Assembly (NCBI RefSeq): GCF_000177675.1
Contig: NZ_ADGX01000051.1
Span: forward strand, 1-59,314
Origin: Parafrankia sp. EUN1f
GTDB taxonomy: Bacteria > Actinomycetota > Actinomycetes > Frankiales > Frankiaceae
DNA: 59,314 nt
Direction: 5' to 3'
Shown here: in pieces, positions 12,040 through 21,605 of the stretch
Layout: every line of letters starts with the position of its first letter
How positions within the stretch are numbered: the first letter of the stretch is position 1
The notes under the pieces: model-generated
Told to the model about the DNA's origin: nothing
The model's input: the letters and a program-made list of their open reading frames with translations, nothing else
Databases searched by the model: none
Position numbers and translations under genes: made by a program

Positions 12040-13299
12040 TCAGCTCGCGCCCGGAATAGCGGAGAGGATCTGCGGCGACGGAACGATCCAGGTATCGCCC
12101 ACCGGCTTCAGCGTCAGGTCGTCCTGAACGCTGAACAGCAGCATCTGGGTGGTGCAGTTCGGGCTGGTCGGCTTGCCGCAGGTGGCCGGCGAACCGAGGA
12201 AGGTCGGGAAGTCCTTCAGGCCCTTGAGCGTGGTCAGCACGGCCTCACCGGTGAGCCCGTCGGCCGACGGCGTCGTCGCCAGACCGGTGGCGAAGTCCAC
12301 CACGGTCGCGAACTGACCGTAGGCGAAGAAGTCCTTCGACCCGCCGGCCTGCTTGATTTCCTTCGCCGCCGTCTCCAGCTGCTTGCCGGCCTCCGCAGGG
12401 GCGTACTTCTCCGAGCCCGGCAGCCATCCGGGGGCGTACATCATCGCGCCCGGGGCGTCCTTGGGTGCCGCGTCGATGAAGCCGGTGCAGGCCGCGAGGA
12501 AGACCCCGCCCTTGTACCCGAGCGACCGCAGGTTCTTGACCAGCTGGGTGCAGACCGACTCGTTGGGCGAGGCGACGAGCCCGGCGACGTCAGGCTTGGT
12601 GGAGACGATCGTCGAGGCCAGCGCGCTGAAGTTCGGGTTGGTGGCCGAGAAGTAGACCCCCTCCGCCTTCAGCCCCAGGGCGGTCGCCAGCGGCTTGAGC
12701 TGGTTGTCCACGGTGTTGTGACCGGACGGCGTGTCCACCAGGGTCATGGTCACCGCTGTCATGCCCTGGGCCTTGAAGCCCTGCAGCGCACCCACGAGGA
12801 ACGAGGCCTGCGGCGCGCCGAAGAAGACCCGACCGTCGGCCTTGCTGCCCGTGATCTGGTCGAACGCGATCTGGCCGACCAGCGGAATCTTGGCGTCGAC
12901 GAGAATGTCGACACCCGCGCTCGAGCTGTAGTTGAAGCCGTCGAACGCCGCGACGACCTTGTCCTGCACGAACTTGTTGGCACACGAGATCGTCTTCTCG
13001 GGCGTGCCGTCGACCGGGCAGCTGACGACCTCGAGCGGATGACCGTCGACCCCGCCGAGCTCGGTGTTGACATACGAGACACCGGCCTTCATTCCAGCGA
13101 CGGCGCCGGGGAGTGTGTTCACCCCGCCTTCCGGGCTGAAGAAACCCACCTTGATCGGTGTGCCGGTCGCGGTGTTCTGGCCCGTCGACGCCTCGTCCGA
13201 ATCCTTCGAATCGCCGCCGCAGGCCGCTGTCACCGTGAGCACGAGGCCCAGTGCCAGACCGACGGCAACCCTTGATCGCTTCCGCGCGATTAATCGCAT
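12040..13299 (-). CDS. branched-chain-type ABC transporter substrate-binding lipoprotein
   Basis: A 419-residue periplasmic-binding-fold protein of the LivJ/LivK family (Peripla_BP_6 type). I place the start at the ATG at 13299, which gives a clean lipoprotein signal: basic RLIARKRSR, hydrophobic core, lipobox VTAAC with the lipidated cysteine at residue 27, followed by a Gly/Asp/Ser linker. GTPIKVGFFSPEGGVNTLPG opens the ligand domain. Starts further upstream would put 20 extra residues before the signal peptide. It binds the ligand outside the membrane and hands it to LivHM/LivG/LivF. A promoter-like sequence lies at 13397-13426, and a TetR gene is divergent from it. Confidence 0.93.
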   Translation of the reverse strand: MRLIARKRSRVAVGLALGLVLTVTAACGGDSKDSDEASTGQNTATGTPIKVGFFSPEGGVNTLPGAVAGMKAGVSYVNTELGGVDGHPLEVVSCPVDGTPEKTISCANKFVQDKVVAAFDGFNYSSSAGVDILVDAKIPLVGQIAFDQITGSKADGRVFFGAPQASFLVGALQGFKAQGMTAVTMTLVDTPSGHNTVDNQLKPLATALGLKAEGVYFSATNPNFSALASTIVSTKPDVAGLVASPNESVCTQLVKNLRSLGYKGGVFLAACTGFIDAAPKDAPGAMMYAPGWLPGSEKYAPAEAGKQLETAAKEIKQAGGSKDFFAYGQFATVVDFATGLATTPSADGLTGEAVLTTLKGLKDFPTFLGSPATCGKPTSPNCTTQMLLFSVQDDLTLKPVGDTWIVPSPQILSAIPGAS

Positions 13300-13396
13300 G
13301 AAGTGCCCCGCTTCTCGATGCCAGCTCGTGTGACGCGGCGACCCCGCACCCGGCCCCACCCTCGGCCCCTCGGTGTGAAGCGCGTCACCGGCCAGG

Positions 13397-13426
13397 AAGT
13401 TAGACCAAAACTGAGGATGACGTCAA
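13397..13426 (-). promoter_or_regulatory. sigma70-like promoter for the liv/fad gene run, overlapping a TGACGTCA palindrome
   Basis: On the minus strand TTGACG (13426-13421) and TAACTT (13402-13397) are 18 bases apart, about 100 bases upstream of the binding-protein start. The palindrome TGACGTCA (13418-13425) overlaps the -35 element. That is a plausible operator for the divergent TetR protein. Confidence 0.5.
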
Positions 13427-13566
13427 CCTCTTGATTGGGAGCGACCGAACACGCTTGACTGGGCGGGCTGCCCCGCCGTGGTACCGGGGCTCGTACCATC
13501 GCTGCAGCTTGCGGAGGCGTGGAGACCCGCCCGCGCCAGATCCATGACGACGAACGAGGAGTGGTT

Positions 13567-14256
13567 GTGCCGACGCCTACCGCTGGCCGGAAACGTGGGA
13601 ACACTCCGGAAAGCCCCCGGCGAACCCGCAACGACCCTCGTCGCGAGACCACGCCTCGGCGGCTCGCCGAGGCGGCCCGGGTCGTCTTCGAGCGGGACGG
13701 GTTCTACAACGCCCGGCTCTCCGACATCAGCGCCGAGGCGAAGGTGGCCTCCGGCACGCTGTACAACTACTACCGGTCCAAGCACGACCTGCTGCACGAG
13801 GTCATGAAGGACGTCTCCGCCGAGCTGACCACGCTGGCGCCCGATCACGTCAGCACCCAGCTCGACCCGGCCGGCAGCGTCGAGGAGGTCAACCGGGCCT
13901 ACATCGACGCCTTCCAGCGCAACGTCCATGTACTGCGCGCGGTCTACCAGGCCCGGGATGACGACGACCGGCTCAAGGCCCAGTGGCACGAGGTCGCCGA
14001 TCACTTCCAGGGCCGGGTGACCAGGGCGATCAGCAGATGGCAGCTGGCCGGGATGGCCTACCCCGACCTCGATCCGCGGCACACCGCGCACGCACTGACC
14101 CTCATGGTCGAGCGGATGGTCATGGCCTGGACCTACGAGGGCGCCGACTACGACCGGGAGATCCTGCTCGACACGATCAACAAGATCTGGGAGCGGTCGC
14201 TCGGCCTCCCCAAGCGCGGGACACCACCGACCTCGACCCGGGCCGCCTCGGCCTGA
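13567..14256 (+). CDS. TetR-family regulator, divergent from the liv/fad genes
   Basis: About 229 residues. I place the start at the GTG at 13567 because GAGGAG ends five bases before it. The helix-turn-helix is TPRRLAEAARVVFERDGFYNARLSDISAEAKVASGTLYNYYRSKHDLL, with the recognition helix in the second half. The C-terminal part is the usual all-helical ligand domain with no family I recognise. It is the only regulator next to the long minus-strand lipid operon and is transcribed away from it, so it probably represses that operon and responds to an acyl-CoA or the imported substrate. That is inference from position. Confidence 0.9.
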   Translation: MPTPTAGRKRGNTPESPRRTRNDPRRETTPRRLAEAARVVFERDGFYNARLSDISAEAKVASGTLYNYYRSKHDLLHEVMKDVSAELTTLAPDHVSTQLDPAGSVEEVNRAYIDAFQRNVHVLRAVYQARDDDDRLKAQWHEVADHFQGRVTRAISRWQLAGMAYPDLDPRHTAHALTLMVERMVMAWTYEGADYDREILLDTINKIWERSLGLPKRGTPPTSTRAASA

Positions 14257-14431
14257 GCTGAGCGCCACCCGGGCGAGGATGTGGCGGGAGGTTCCCCCCG
14301 GGCCCGCATCGCCTGCGCTCGACCCGCCACACGCCCGCGGCGTACCCCCCGACCGCGTCCGTTGGTTCCGTTGTGTTTGCGGGCAGGCTAGACAAGGTGA
14401 GCTGGTCGTGGTGCGGCGTAAGGGCGAACAT

Positions 14432-17400
14432 ATGGCTGCCAGGCGGATGACCCCGGGCCGGGATCCGCCGACGGTGGCGACGCGACCGGTGGTGTTGCAC
14501 GCGTCGGACCGGACCCGGATCAGCCGGATCATGCTGCCGACGGGACCGGTGATCCGGAAGGAGCCGCTGGGCCCGGATGCACAGCAGCGGTTGGGCCACG
14601 AAGTGGAGATCCTCGAACGGTTGTCAGGAGTCGAGGGTGTCGTTCAGCTCGCCGCCGGGCCGGCGGAGTGCACGGGATCGATCCTGCTGGCCGATGTCGA
14701 CGGCACCGCGCTGTCCCGACGGGACACCCCGCTGGAGCCGGCCGAGCTGATCGCTCTCGCCGAATCGCTGGCCCACGCGGTCGCGGGCATGCACCACCGG
14801 GGTGTGATGCATCGGGATATCTGCCCGGCGAACATCGTGGTGGCCGCCGGCAACGGGGCGCCCTGCCTGATCGACTTCGCGCTCGCCACGACGTGCCCGG
14901 TGGTCAGGCCAGAGCCCGGCTTCCCCGGCGCGACAGTCGGGACCCTGCCGTACCTGGCACCAGAGCTGATCGGGCGCACGGGTCGCCCCGTCGACCAGCG
15001 GACCGACCTGTACGCACTCGGGGCCACCCTGTACGAGCTGGCCACCGGCGCGCCACCGTTCGGCACCGGGAACCCGTTCCGGATCATCCATGATCATCTT
15101 GCGCGGATCCCGACGCGGCCGGGGGCGGTCAATCCGTCCGTGCCCGCCGGCCTTTCCGTCATCATCATGCACCTGCTGGAGAAGGAGCCTGACGACCGCT
15201 ACCAGTCCGCCGACGGGCTGGCGCACGACCTCGCGCTGGTGCGTCGCGGCGCGCCGGCGGTGCACCCCGGCGAGCACGATCTCCCGATGCGCCCGCTGGC
15301 GCCCTCCCGGCTGGTCGGCCGCGACCGCGAGGTCGACGAGCTGGACACGGCGTTCGCCAGGGCCGTCACCGGGGGTTCGCACGGGGTCCTCGTCACGGGC
15401 GCGCCGGGCGTCGGCAAGACGTCCCTGGTCAATGCGCTGCGACCGATCGTGGCCGGCGACAACGGCTGGTTCGTGGCGGGCAAGTTCGACCAGTACCGCC
15501 GTGGCCAGGACTATGACGGGGTTCGGCAGGGGCTGCGCGCCCTGGGCCGGCTGCTGCTGGCCGAGTCCGAGGACTACCTGGCCGAGGTGCGGGAGCGGAT
15601 GCTGCGGGCGTTGGGTTCCAACGCCGGCCTGATCACGGCCACCGTGCCGGAGCTGGCAGCGCTGCTGAGGGTTCCCCCCGAGCCCGGGGAGCCGATGACG
15701 GCGCAGGTGCGGCTCTCACATGCGCCGGTCGAGGTGCTGCGCGCCGTCGTCTCCAGCACGCGGCCGGTGGTGTTCTTCATCGACGATCTGCAGTGGGCCG
15801 GGCGTACGCCGCTGGGCTTCATCGACCTGGTGTTCAGCGGTGAGGAGCGGATCGCCGGGCTGCTGCTGGTCGCCGCGTACCGAGAGAGAGACATCGACGC
15901 CGCCCATCCCCTGGCGCCGCTGCTCGCCCGCTGGTGCGACCAGCGGCCCGGCCCGCAGCGCCTGCGGCTGCGCGGCCTGTCGCCGACGGATCAGACATCC
16001 ATGGTCGCCGACATGCTGCACCTGGCTCCGGAACCCGCCGCGCGGCTGGCACGGGCGATCGCGCCGTCCACCGGCGGCAACCCCTACGACATCGTGGAAC
16101 TGCTCAACTCGTTGCGGCGCGACGGCGTCGTGGCCCCGGGCGCGGGCGGGTGGCGATGGGACGCGGCGGTGCTGCGCCGCCGGCTCGACCGGGTGGAGGT
16201 GACCGCGCTGCTGGCCGCCCGGGTGGCGGCGCTGCCGCCGGACACCGCCGAGCTCCTGGCAGCGATGGCGTGCCTGGGAGGACAGGTGGAACTGCGCGTC
16301 CTGGCCGCCGCGACGGGGCTGCCGGTGGAGGAGGTCGAGAGGCTGCTCACCCCCGCGCTGGGCGAAGGCCTGCTGGTGCGGGAGTGCGACGCCCATCCGA
16401 GCGTCCGTTTTCACCATGACCGGACGCGGGATTCCGTGCTGGGTGGCTGTCCTGCCCAGGAGCAGGCCGCGCGGCGGCTGCGCCTGGCACGACGCCTGGC
16501 CGCCCGACCGGAGCTCTTCGCCGCGGCAGCCGAGCAGTACCTGCCGGTGGTCGACGCCGTCCGGGGAACCGAGGAACGGCGGGCGGTGGCCGCGCTCTTC
16601 CGCCGCGCTGCCGAGCAGGCGAAACTGCTGAGCAACTACCCGCTGGTGGAACGGTTCCTGGCCGCGGCGGTCGAACTCGTCGACCCGGCCGACACCGACA
16701 GTCTGATCGCGGTCCTCACCGAGCGGCAGGCCGCGCTGTACAGCCTCGGCCGGCTGGAGGACACGGACGACACCTACCGGACCATCAGCCGGCTGTGCAC
16801 CCGGCCGGCCCAGCTCACCTCCGCCACGGTGGTGCAGGTCATCAGTCTCACCAATCGGGGACTTGCCAGCGAGGCGACGCAACTCGGCCTCGGCCAGCTG
16901 CGGCGCCTCGGCGTATCCGTTCCGGGCGAAGGCGCGGTCAGCGCGGAGACCGACCGCGGACTCGACGAGCTCCCGCGGTGGCTCGACACGACCAGCGAGG
17001 CAGACGACCTGCGCAAGCCGGGTGTCACCGACCAGGACGAGCTCGCCGTCATCCGGCTCGTCAACCGGCTCATGGTCGCGACGTTCTTCTGCGACCAGAC
17101 ACTGATGGCCTGGCTGAGCATCAAGATGCTCGAGATCTGGGCGCGGCACGGCCCGGATCGCACCCTGGTCGGCCCGGTCAGCCACCTCTCCGTCGTGTGC
17201 ATTGTCCGCAGGGGCGACTACCGCACCGGACACCGCATCCTGCAGCGGATACTCGCGGTCGGGCGAGCCCGCGGCTACGAGCCCGAGATCTGGCAGGCGC
17301 AGTTCATCTATGTGATCACCAGCGGCCACTGGTTCACACAGCTGGAGGACATTCTGCCCCAGGGCCGTCAGGCGCTGGAGGGCCTCGTGCACGGAGGCGA

Positions 17401-19384
17401 CCTGCAGAACGCGTGCTGGGTCCACTACGCCCTGCTCTGCGCGCTGCTGGACAGCGCGCCATCGCTTGATGTCGTCGCCTCGGCGGTCGACGAGGCGCTG
17501 GCGTTCGCCGCGCGCACCGGCAACAGACACGCCGAAGGAACGTTCCGGGAATACCAGCGGCTCGTACAGGCGCTGCGCGGCGAGGCCACCGAATCGGCCG
17601 GTGATGAGGCGGCGGAGCTGAGCCTGCTGGCCGGCGACCCGTTCTCCGTCGCCAACCTGCATGCGGCCCGGGCTCTCGTGGCCACGATTCTGGACCGCCC
17701 GGCCGACGCGGCACATCACGCCGCAGCCGTGGTGCCCTGCAGGTTCGCGATCGAGACGAACTATTCCGCGGCGGTGGCGCGGGTGCTGCTCGCGATCGCG
17801 CTGGCGGCCCAGGTACGGGCCGCGGGCACGGAGCAGCGCGACACCCCGCTGCGGGAGCTCGACACGTCGATCGAATGGCTGGCCGCACGCGCGGCCGACG
17901 CACCAGCCAACTTCCTGCCCTTGCTGCGCCTGGCGGAGGCGGAGCGGGCGTGGGCCGTCGGGAACTTCCACGAGGCCGCATACACGTTTGACGTGGCGCT
18001 GAGGGAGGTCTCCGTCCGGACCCGCCCGTGGCACCGGGCCCTCGTCCTGGAACGCGCCGCACGCTTCTACCTGGCACATGCCATGGAGGAAGCCGGCTAT
18101 GCGCTCCTGGCGACCGCCCGGCGCCAGTACCTCGAGTGGGGCGCGACCGCGAAGGTCAGCCAGCTCGACTGGGCCTACCCGGGGCTGCGGAACAGCATCA
18201 TGGCCGGGATCACGCCCGCGACCCAGGAGCCGATCGTCGCCTCGCCAGCGGAGCGGCCCGGGCGCCGCTCGGCGGTGGCGATCGGCACCGTGGACCTGCT
18301 CGCCGTCGTCGCCGCCTCCCAGGCTCTCAGCTCCGAGACCAGCGTCGCCGGTCTCCAGACGAAGGTCGCGGGAATTCTCTCCGAGATGACGGGAGCCACC
18401 AGTGTCCATCTGCTGCTGTACGAACAGGAGCAGGACGAATGGCTGGTGCCGACCGACTCCGGCGACACCGTCACGCTCCGCGAGGCCGGCCGGCGGAGGG
18501 TGCTGCCGTCCTCGGTCGTCCGCTACGCGGCCCGTACCCACGCGCCCGTCGTCGTCCCCAACGCCGCGCGGGACGACCGCTTTAACCGTGACGCCTACTT
18601 CGCCGGCCTCGAGCGCTGCTCGCTCCTCGCCATTCCGATCACTATCCGGCGCGCCCTGCGGGCGATGCTGCTGCTGGAGAACCGGATGATCCGCGGCGCG
18701 TTCTCCACCGAGCGCCTCGAAGGCATCATGCTCATCGCCGGGCAGCTCGCGGTCTCGCTCGACAACGCCCGGGTCTACGCGTCGATGGAACGCAAGGTGG
18801 CCGACCGGACCAAGGAGCTGGCCGCGACGAACAAGCAGCTCGCCGCCGTGAACCGCCAGCTGGAACAGCTGTCGGTCACCGACCCGCTTACCGGGCTCGC
18901 CAACCGGCGGCGTCTCGGGGAGGTCCTGAAGGCCGAATGGCAGCGCGCCCGGCAACACGCCACACCCATCGCGCTGGCGATGATCGACATCGACCATTTC
19001 AAGCTCTACAACGACCACTTCGGGCATGCTGCCGGCGACCGGTGCCTGCAGCGGGTCGCCGCGTGCCTCGCGAAGAACGTCGGTGGAGCGCTGCTCACCG
19101 CACGTTACGGCGGGGAGGAGTTCACCGTCGTGATGCCCGACACCGACCTGGGCACGGCCACCCGCCTCGGCCGGCGTCTCTGCCGCGCGGTCGAGGACCT
19201 CGCCGAACCACACCCGCTGACGGCCGAGTCCGTCATCACGGTCAGCATCGGCGTCACCGCGGCAACCCCCGCCGAGGACGACGGTGAGGCTGCCGGCGAC
19301 GGCGTGGCGGCCCTGACCAACGCCGCGGATGCCGCCCTGTACCGGGCGAAGAACGGCGGGCGCAACCAGGTGGAGACAGCCTGA
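14432..19384 (+). CDS. multidomain signalling protein: Ser/Thr-kinase-like, AAA-type ATPase, GAF and GGDEF diguanylate cyclase
   Basis: A 1650-residue protein; the ATG at 14432 is preceded by AAGGGCG. Residues 25-270 resemble a Ser/Thr kinase with catalytic loop HRDICPANIVV near residue 127. The magnesium motif reads DFA instead of DFG, and no proper glycine loop is seen, so kinase activity is doubtful. A large signalling ATPase follows, with Walker A GAPGVGKTS near residue 323 and Walker B VVFFIDDLQWAG. A long helical, TPR-like region runs from about 700 to 1270, a GAF domain from about 1287 to 1450, a coiled segment, and a GGDEF domain (1480-1650) with an intact GGEEF near residue 1560. No RxxD inhibitory site is at the expected spacing. 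It probably makes c-di-GMP in response to a GAF or kinase-domain input. Confidence 0.9.
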   Translation: MAARRMTPGRDPPTVATRPVVLHASDRTRISRIMLPTGPVIRKEPLGPDAQQRLGHEVEILERLSGVEGVVQLAAGPAECTGSILLADVDGTALSRRDTPLEPAELIALAESLAHAVAGMHHRGVMHRDICPANIVVAAGNGAPCLIDFALATTCPVVRPEPGFPGATVGTLPYLAPELIGRTGRPVDQRTDLYALGATLYELATGAPPFGTGNPFRIIHDHLARIPTRPGAVNPSVPAGLSVIIMHLLEKEPDDRYQSADGLAHDLALVRRGAPAVHPGEHDLPMRPLAPSRLVGRDREVDELDTAFARAVTGGSHGVLVTGAPGVGKTSLVNALRPIVAGDNGWFVAGKFDQYRRGQDYDGVRQGLRALGRLLLAESEDYLAEVRERMLRALGSNAGLITATVPELAALLRVPPEPGEPMTAQVRLSHAPVEVLRAVVSSTRPVVFFIDDLQWAGRTPLGFIDLVFSGEERIAGLLLVAAYRERDIDAAHPLAPLLARWCDQRPGPQRLRLRGLSPTDQTSMVADMLHLAPEPAARLARAIAPSTGGNPYDIVELLNSLRRDGVVAPGAGGWRWDAAVLRRRLDRVEVTALLAARVAALPPDTAELLAAMACLGGQVELRVLAAATGLPVEEVERLLTPALGEGLLVRECDAHPSVRFHHDRTRDSVLGGCPAQEQAARRLRLARRLAARPELFAAAAEQYLPVVDAVRGTEERRAVAALFRRAAEQAKLLSNYPLVERFLAAAVELVDPADTDSLIAVLTERQAALYSLGRLEDTDDTYRTISRLCTRPAQLTSATVVQVISLTNRGLASEATQLGLGQLRRLGVSVPGEGAVSAETDRGLDELPRWLDTTSEADDLRKPGVTDQDELAVIRLVNRLMVATFFCDQTLMAWLSIKMLEIWARHGPDRTLVGPVSHLSVVCIVRRGDYRTGHRILQRILAVGRARGYEPEIWQAQFIYVITSGHWFTQLEDILPQGRQALEGLVHGGDLQNACWVHYALLCALLDSAPSLDVVASAVDEALAFAARTGNRHAEGTFREYQRLVQALRGEATESAGDEAAELSLLAGDPFSVANLHAARALVATILDRPADAAHHAAAVVPCRFAIETNYSAAVARVLLAIALAAQVRAAGTEQRDTPLRELDTSIEWLAARAADAPANFLPLLRLAEAERAWAVGNFHEAAYTFDVALREVSVRTRPWHRALVLERAARFYLAHAMEEAGYALLATARRQYLEWGATAKVSQLDWAYPGLRNSIMAGITPATQEPIVASPAERPGRRSAVAIGTVDLLAVVAASQALSSETSVAGLQTKVAGILSEMTGATSVHLLLYEQEQDEWLVPTDSGDTVTLREAGRRRVLPSSVVRYAARTHAPVVVPNAARDDRFNRDAYFAGLERCSLLAIPITIRRALRAMLLLENRMIRGAFSTERLEGIMLIAGQLAVSLDNARVYASMERKVADRTKELAATNKQLAAVNRQLEQLSVTDPLTGLANRRRLGEVLKAEWQRARQHATPIALAMIDIDHFKLYNDHFGHAAGDRCLQRVAACLAKNVGGALLTARYGGEEFTVVMPDTDLGTATRLGRRLCRAVEDLAEPHPLTAESVITVSIGVTAATPAEDDGEAAGDGVAALTNAADAALYRAKNGGRNQVETA

Positions 19385-19439
19385 CCCGGGACCGCCGGGT
19401 AGCCGCGGTGTGGCCCAGACCGCGTGCCGCGGGCCCGGC

Positions 19440-20084
19440 TCACTGCAACAGCAGCGCGGCGGCCGTCGTCTCGAACCACGCGGCGACCGAGGCCTCGTCG
19501 CGGTCGGGCTCCGCCTCGTACAGCAGCCAGGCCGTGTACCAGTTGCACGCGGCCCACAGGCGGGTGGCCGCGCACTCGACCGTGAGCCCGGCGCGTAGAT
19601 CACCGCGCGCGGCCACCGCCTCGACGAACAGGCGCATGTCCTGCAGCCGGCGCCGCTCCTGCTCGTGCCAGGCGGCCGCGATGGCCTCGTCCTGGGCCGC
19701 GGCCTGGACGTAGGCGCGGCTGATGGCGGCGTAGCTCCTCGCCCGGCGCCCGGCCATGACGCCGAACAGTCGCACCTGGTCACGCTGGTCCTCGGCGTCG
19801 AGCGCGGCGCGGAAGGACTCCTCCTGGGCAAGTGGGGTGTTCTCACCCGCGACGACGGTTCGCTCCAGCGCCAGCTCCAGCAGCCTGGCCTTGGGAGCCA
19901 GCCCGTAGACGGACTCGACGGCCACACCCGCCTTCGTGGCGATCGCCTGCATCGTCGTGCGGGCATAGCCGTCCGCGCAGAAGAGCTCGACGGCGGCGTC
20001 GAGGATCGCGGCGCGGGTGGCCTGGGCCTGCGCGGCGCGGTGCGGCGAACGGTAGGCGCGCGTCGGCTTCACGACCAATTTCAC
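19440..20084 (-). CDS. TetR-family regulator
   Basis: A 214-residue TetR protein with a GTG start. The HTH is AILDAAVELFCADGYARTTMQAIATKAGVAVESVYGLAPKARLLELAL; the end of the recognition helix is VESVYGLAPK where most TetR proteins have a YxHF/YYYF-type sequence. The ligand domain is Ala/Arg-rich and helical. It is divergent from the hemerythrin-SRPBCC gene with a 58-base gap that holds the imperfect palindrome CCAGTCGACCTGG. Control of itself and of the neighbour is therefore likely. The 3' end faces the end of the GGDEF gene 55 bases away. Confidence 0.9.
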   Translation of the reverse strand: MKLVVKPTRAYRSPHRAAQAQATRAAILDAAVELFCADGYARTTMQAIATKAGVAVESVYGLAPKARLLELALERTVVAGENTPLAQEESFRAALDAEDQRDQVRLFGVMAGRRARSYAAISRAYVQAAAQDEAIAAAWHEQERRRLQDMRLFVEAVAARGDLRAGLTVECAATRLWAACNWYTAWLLYEAEPDRDEASVAAWFETTAAALLLQ

Positions 20085-20085
20085 T

Positions 20086-20098
20086 CCAGTCGACCTGG
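20086..20098. promoter_or_regulatory. candidate TetR operator in a 58-base divergent gap
   Basis: CCAGTCGACCTGG is a near-palindrome directly next to the TetR start codon and upstream of the hemerythrin gene. The arms are CCAG/CTGG. Confidence 0.35.
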
Positions 20099-20142
20099 GT
20101 TCAATACTGTCACCCTACAACGATCTCAGGGAGGACGTTCCC

Positions 20143-21435
20143 ATGGCCAATCCGAACGCCTATCTTCTGATGCACGACGGCATCCGCCTGGAGCTGCGTC
20201 GCATCGCCGACTTCGCGACGGAGCTCGCCGCCGGCCGCCGCGTCGCCGGCTCGGCGCAGCTCACGGCGCTGCGGGCCCACGTGGGCGAGGCCCTCGACGC
20301 CCTCCACCATCATCACGTCGCCGAGGACGACCACCTGTGGCCCCTGCTGCGCCAGCGCGGCCTCGGCTCCGGCGACCTCGACACCCTCGACGCCCTCAGC
20401 GCCGACCACGACCGGCTCGATCTGCTGATCCAGCGCCTGCGCACGACACTGGCCGACCTCGCCGGACCGACCGAGAACACCGGACGTGCCAGACCCAACC
20501 GACCCGCCGGGCCCACCGGCCCCACCGGGAACGACGGGAACGACGGGAACGACGGGAACGACGGGAACGACGGGAACGACGGGAACGACGGGAACGACGG
20601 GAACGACGGTTCGAGCGTGTCGGCTCTCGCCGCGGTGACCGCCAGCCTGCACAGCCTCATGGGCGAGCACCTCGCCACCGAGGAGGCACTGGTCGTGCCG
20701 GCCATCGAGGACCGGATCTCCGACGACGAACTGACCCAGCTCGAGAAGCGGATGAGCCGGGGCGCGAAGATGCGGCTTTCGTTCGTGCTGCCGTGGCTCG
20801 CCGCGGCGAACCCCCAGCGCGCGGCGGATGTCGCCGCCGGCCTCGGGCCCGTCCTGCCGCTCCTGCTCGCCGCGAGCCGTTCCGGCTATCAGCGCCGCCT
20901 GGCCGCCGCCTACGGAGACCTGGTGGTCGACCCGGGCCCGGTGCTCCTGCGCGGATCCGCCGAGATCTTCGTTCCCGCGCCGGCCGACCAGGTGTACGCG
21001 GCGGTGGCCGACGTCGCGGGCATGGCCCGCCACAGCCCCGAGTGCTACCGCTGCGTCTGGCTCGACGGCGCGTCCGGACCCGCCGTCGGCGCCCGCTTCC
21101 GCGGCTGGAACCGTTCGCGCGGGATGCGCTGGTCACGCGAGTGCGAGGTGGTGACCGCCGAACCTGGGCGGGAGTTCGCCTACCGCACCCGGCGGACCAG
21201 GAGCAAGCCCGACAGCACGCTCTGGCGCTTCCAGCTCCGCGCGCACGACGGCGGCACCCATCTCACCCAGACCTTCGAGCTGTCACCCTCCGCGCTGGTG
21301 CTGCGCTTCGAACGGCTCAGCGGCCGGGACGTCAGCACGCCCGTCGCCATGCGCCAGACGCTGGAGCGGCTGCGCGACGAGCTGACCCGCCGGCCCGCCC
21401 GCGTCGAGGCGCCCCGCCCGATGATCGGTGTCTGA
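20143..21435 (+). CDS. hemerythrin-domain protein fused to an SRPBCC (polyketide cyclase/START-like) domain, with collagen-like insert
   Basis: A 430-residue protein with an ATG start behind GGGAGGA. Residues 1-105 carry the first half of a hemerythrin four-helix bundle (ALHHHHVAEDDHLWPLL, SADHDRLDLL). Residues 165-200 carry the second (LHSLMGEHLATEEALVVPAIED), giving the usual His/Glu di-iron ligands. Between them residues 123-155 read as Gly-X-Y triplets: two Gly-Pro-Thr then nine Gly-Asn-Asp, encoded by a perfect 9-bp repeat. Residues 280-420 form a SRPBCC fold (AEIFVPAPADQVYAAVADVAGMARHSPECY). A di-iron oxygen or NO sensor coupled to a hydrophobic ligand pocket is plausible. The divergent TetR probably controls it. 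Confidence 0.85.
   Translation: MANPNAYLLMHDGIRLELRRIADFATELAAGRRVAGSAQLTALRAHVGEALDALHHHHVAEDDHLWPLLRQRGLGSGDLDTLDALSADHDRLDLLIQRLRTTLADLAGPTENTGRARPNRPAGPTGPTGNDGNDGNDGNDGNDGNDGNDGNDGNDGSSVSALAAVTASLHSLMGEHLATEEALVVPAIEDRISDDELTQLEKRMSRGAKMRLSFVLPWLAAANPQRAADVAAGLGPVLPLLLAASRSGYQRRLAAAYGDLVVDPGPVLLRGSAEIFVPAPADQVYAAVADVAGMARHSPECYRCVWLDGASGPAVGARFRGWNRSRGMRWSRECEVVTAEPGREFAYRTRRTRSKPDSTLWRFQLRAHDGGTHLTQTFELSPSALVLRFERLSGRDVSTPVAMRQTLERLRDELTRRPARVEAPRPMIGV
20527..20607. repeat. perfect 9-bp coding minisatellite (GGGAACGAC x 9)
   Basis: Nine identical copies without a single mismatch encode (Gly-Asn-Asp)9 in the linker between hemerythrin helices. Perfect identity points to recent expansion. 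Confidence 0.95.
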
Positions 21436-21605
21436 CCGGGGCCCAGCGGGCGTGTCCGACCGTCGCCCGGGATGATCGGGAGCGATCGGGGAGGGGTGGA
21501 TCCGGAACCCGCCCCTGCCCGCAGACCCGTACGGACGGCAGACTGTCGCACCGGCCATCGGGACCGGGCCCGTCGGCACAACGAGTTCCGCCGGTGAGGA
21601 GAGAC

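Noticed and set aside
15716-19966. 1416-codon open frame on the minus strand
   Set aside because: Antisense to the kinase/GGDEF gene, which has ordered, recognisable domains; the minus frame has none.
20313-20705. Minus-strand frame with a Pro-Ser-Phe repeat
   Set aside because: Simply the complement of the 9-bp repeat in the hemerythrin gene; no start signal or family motif.
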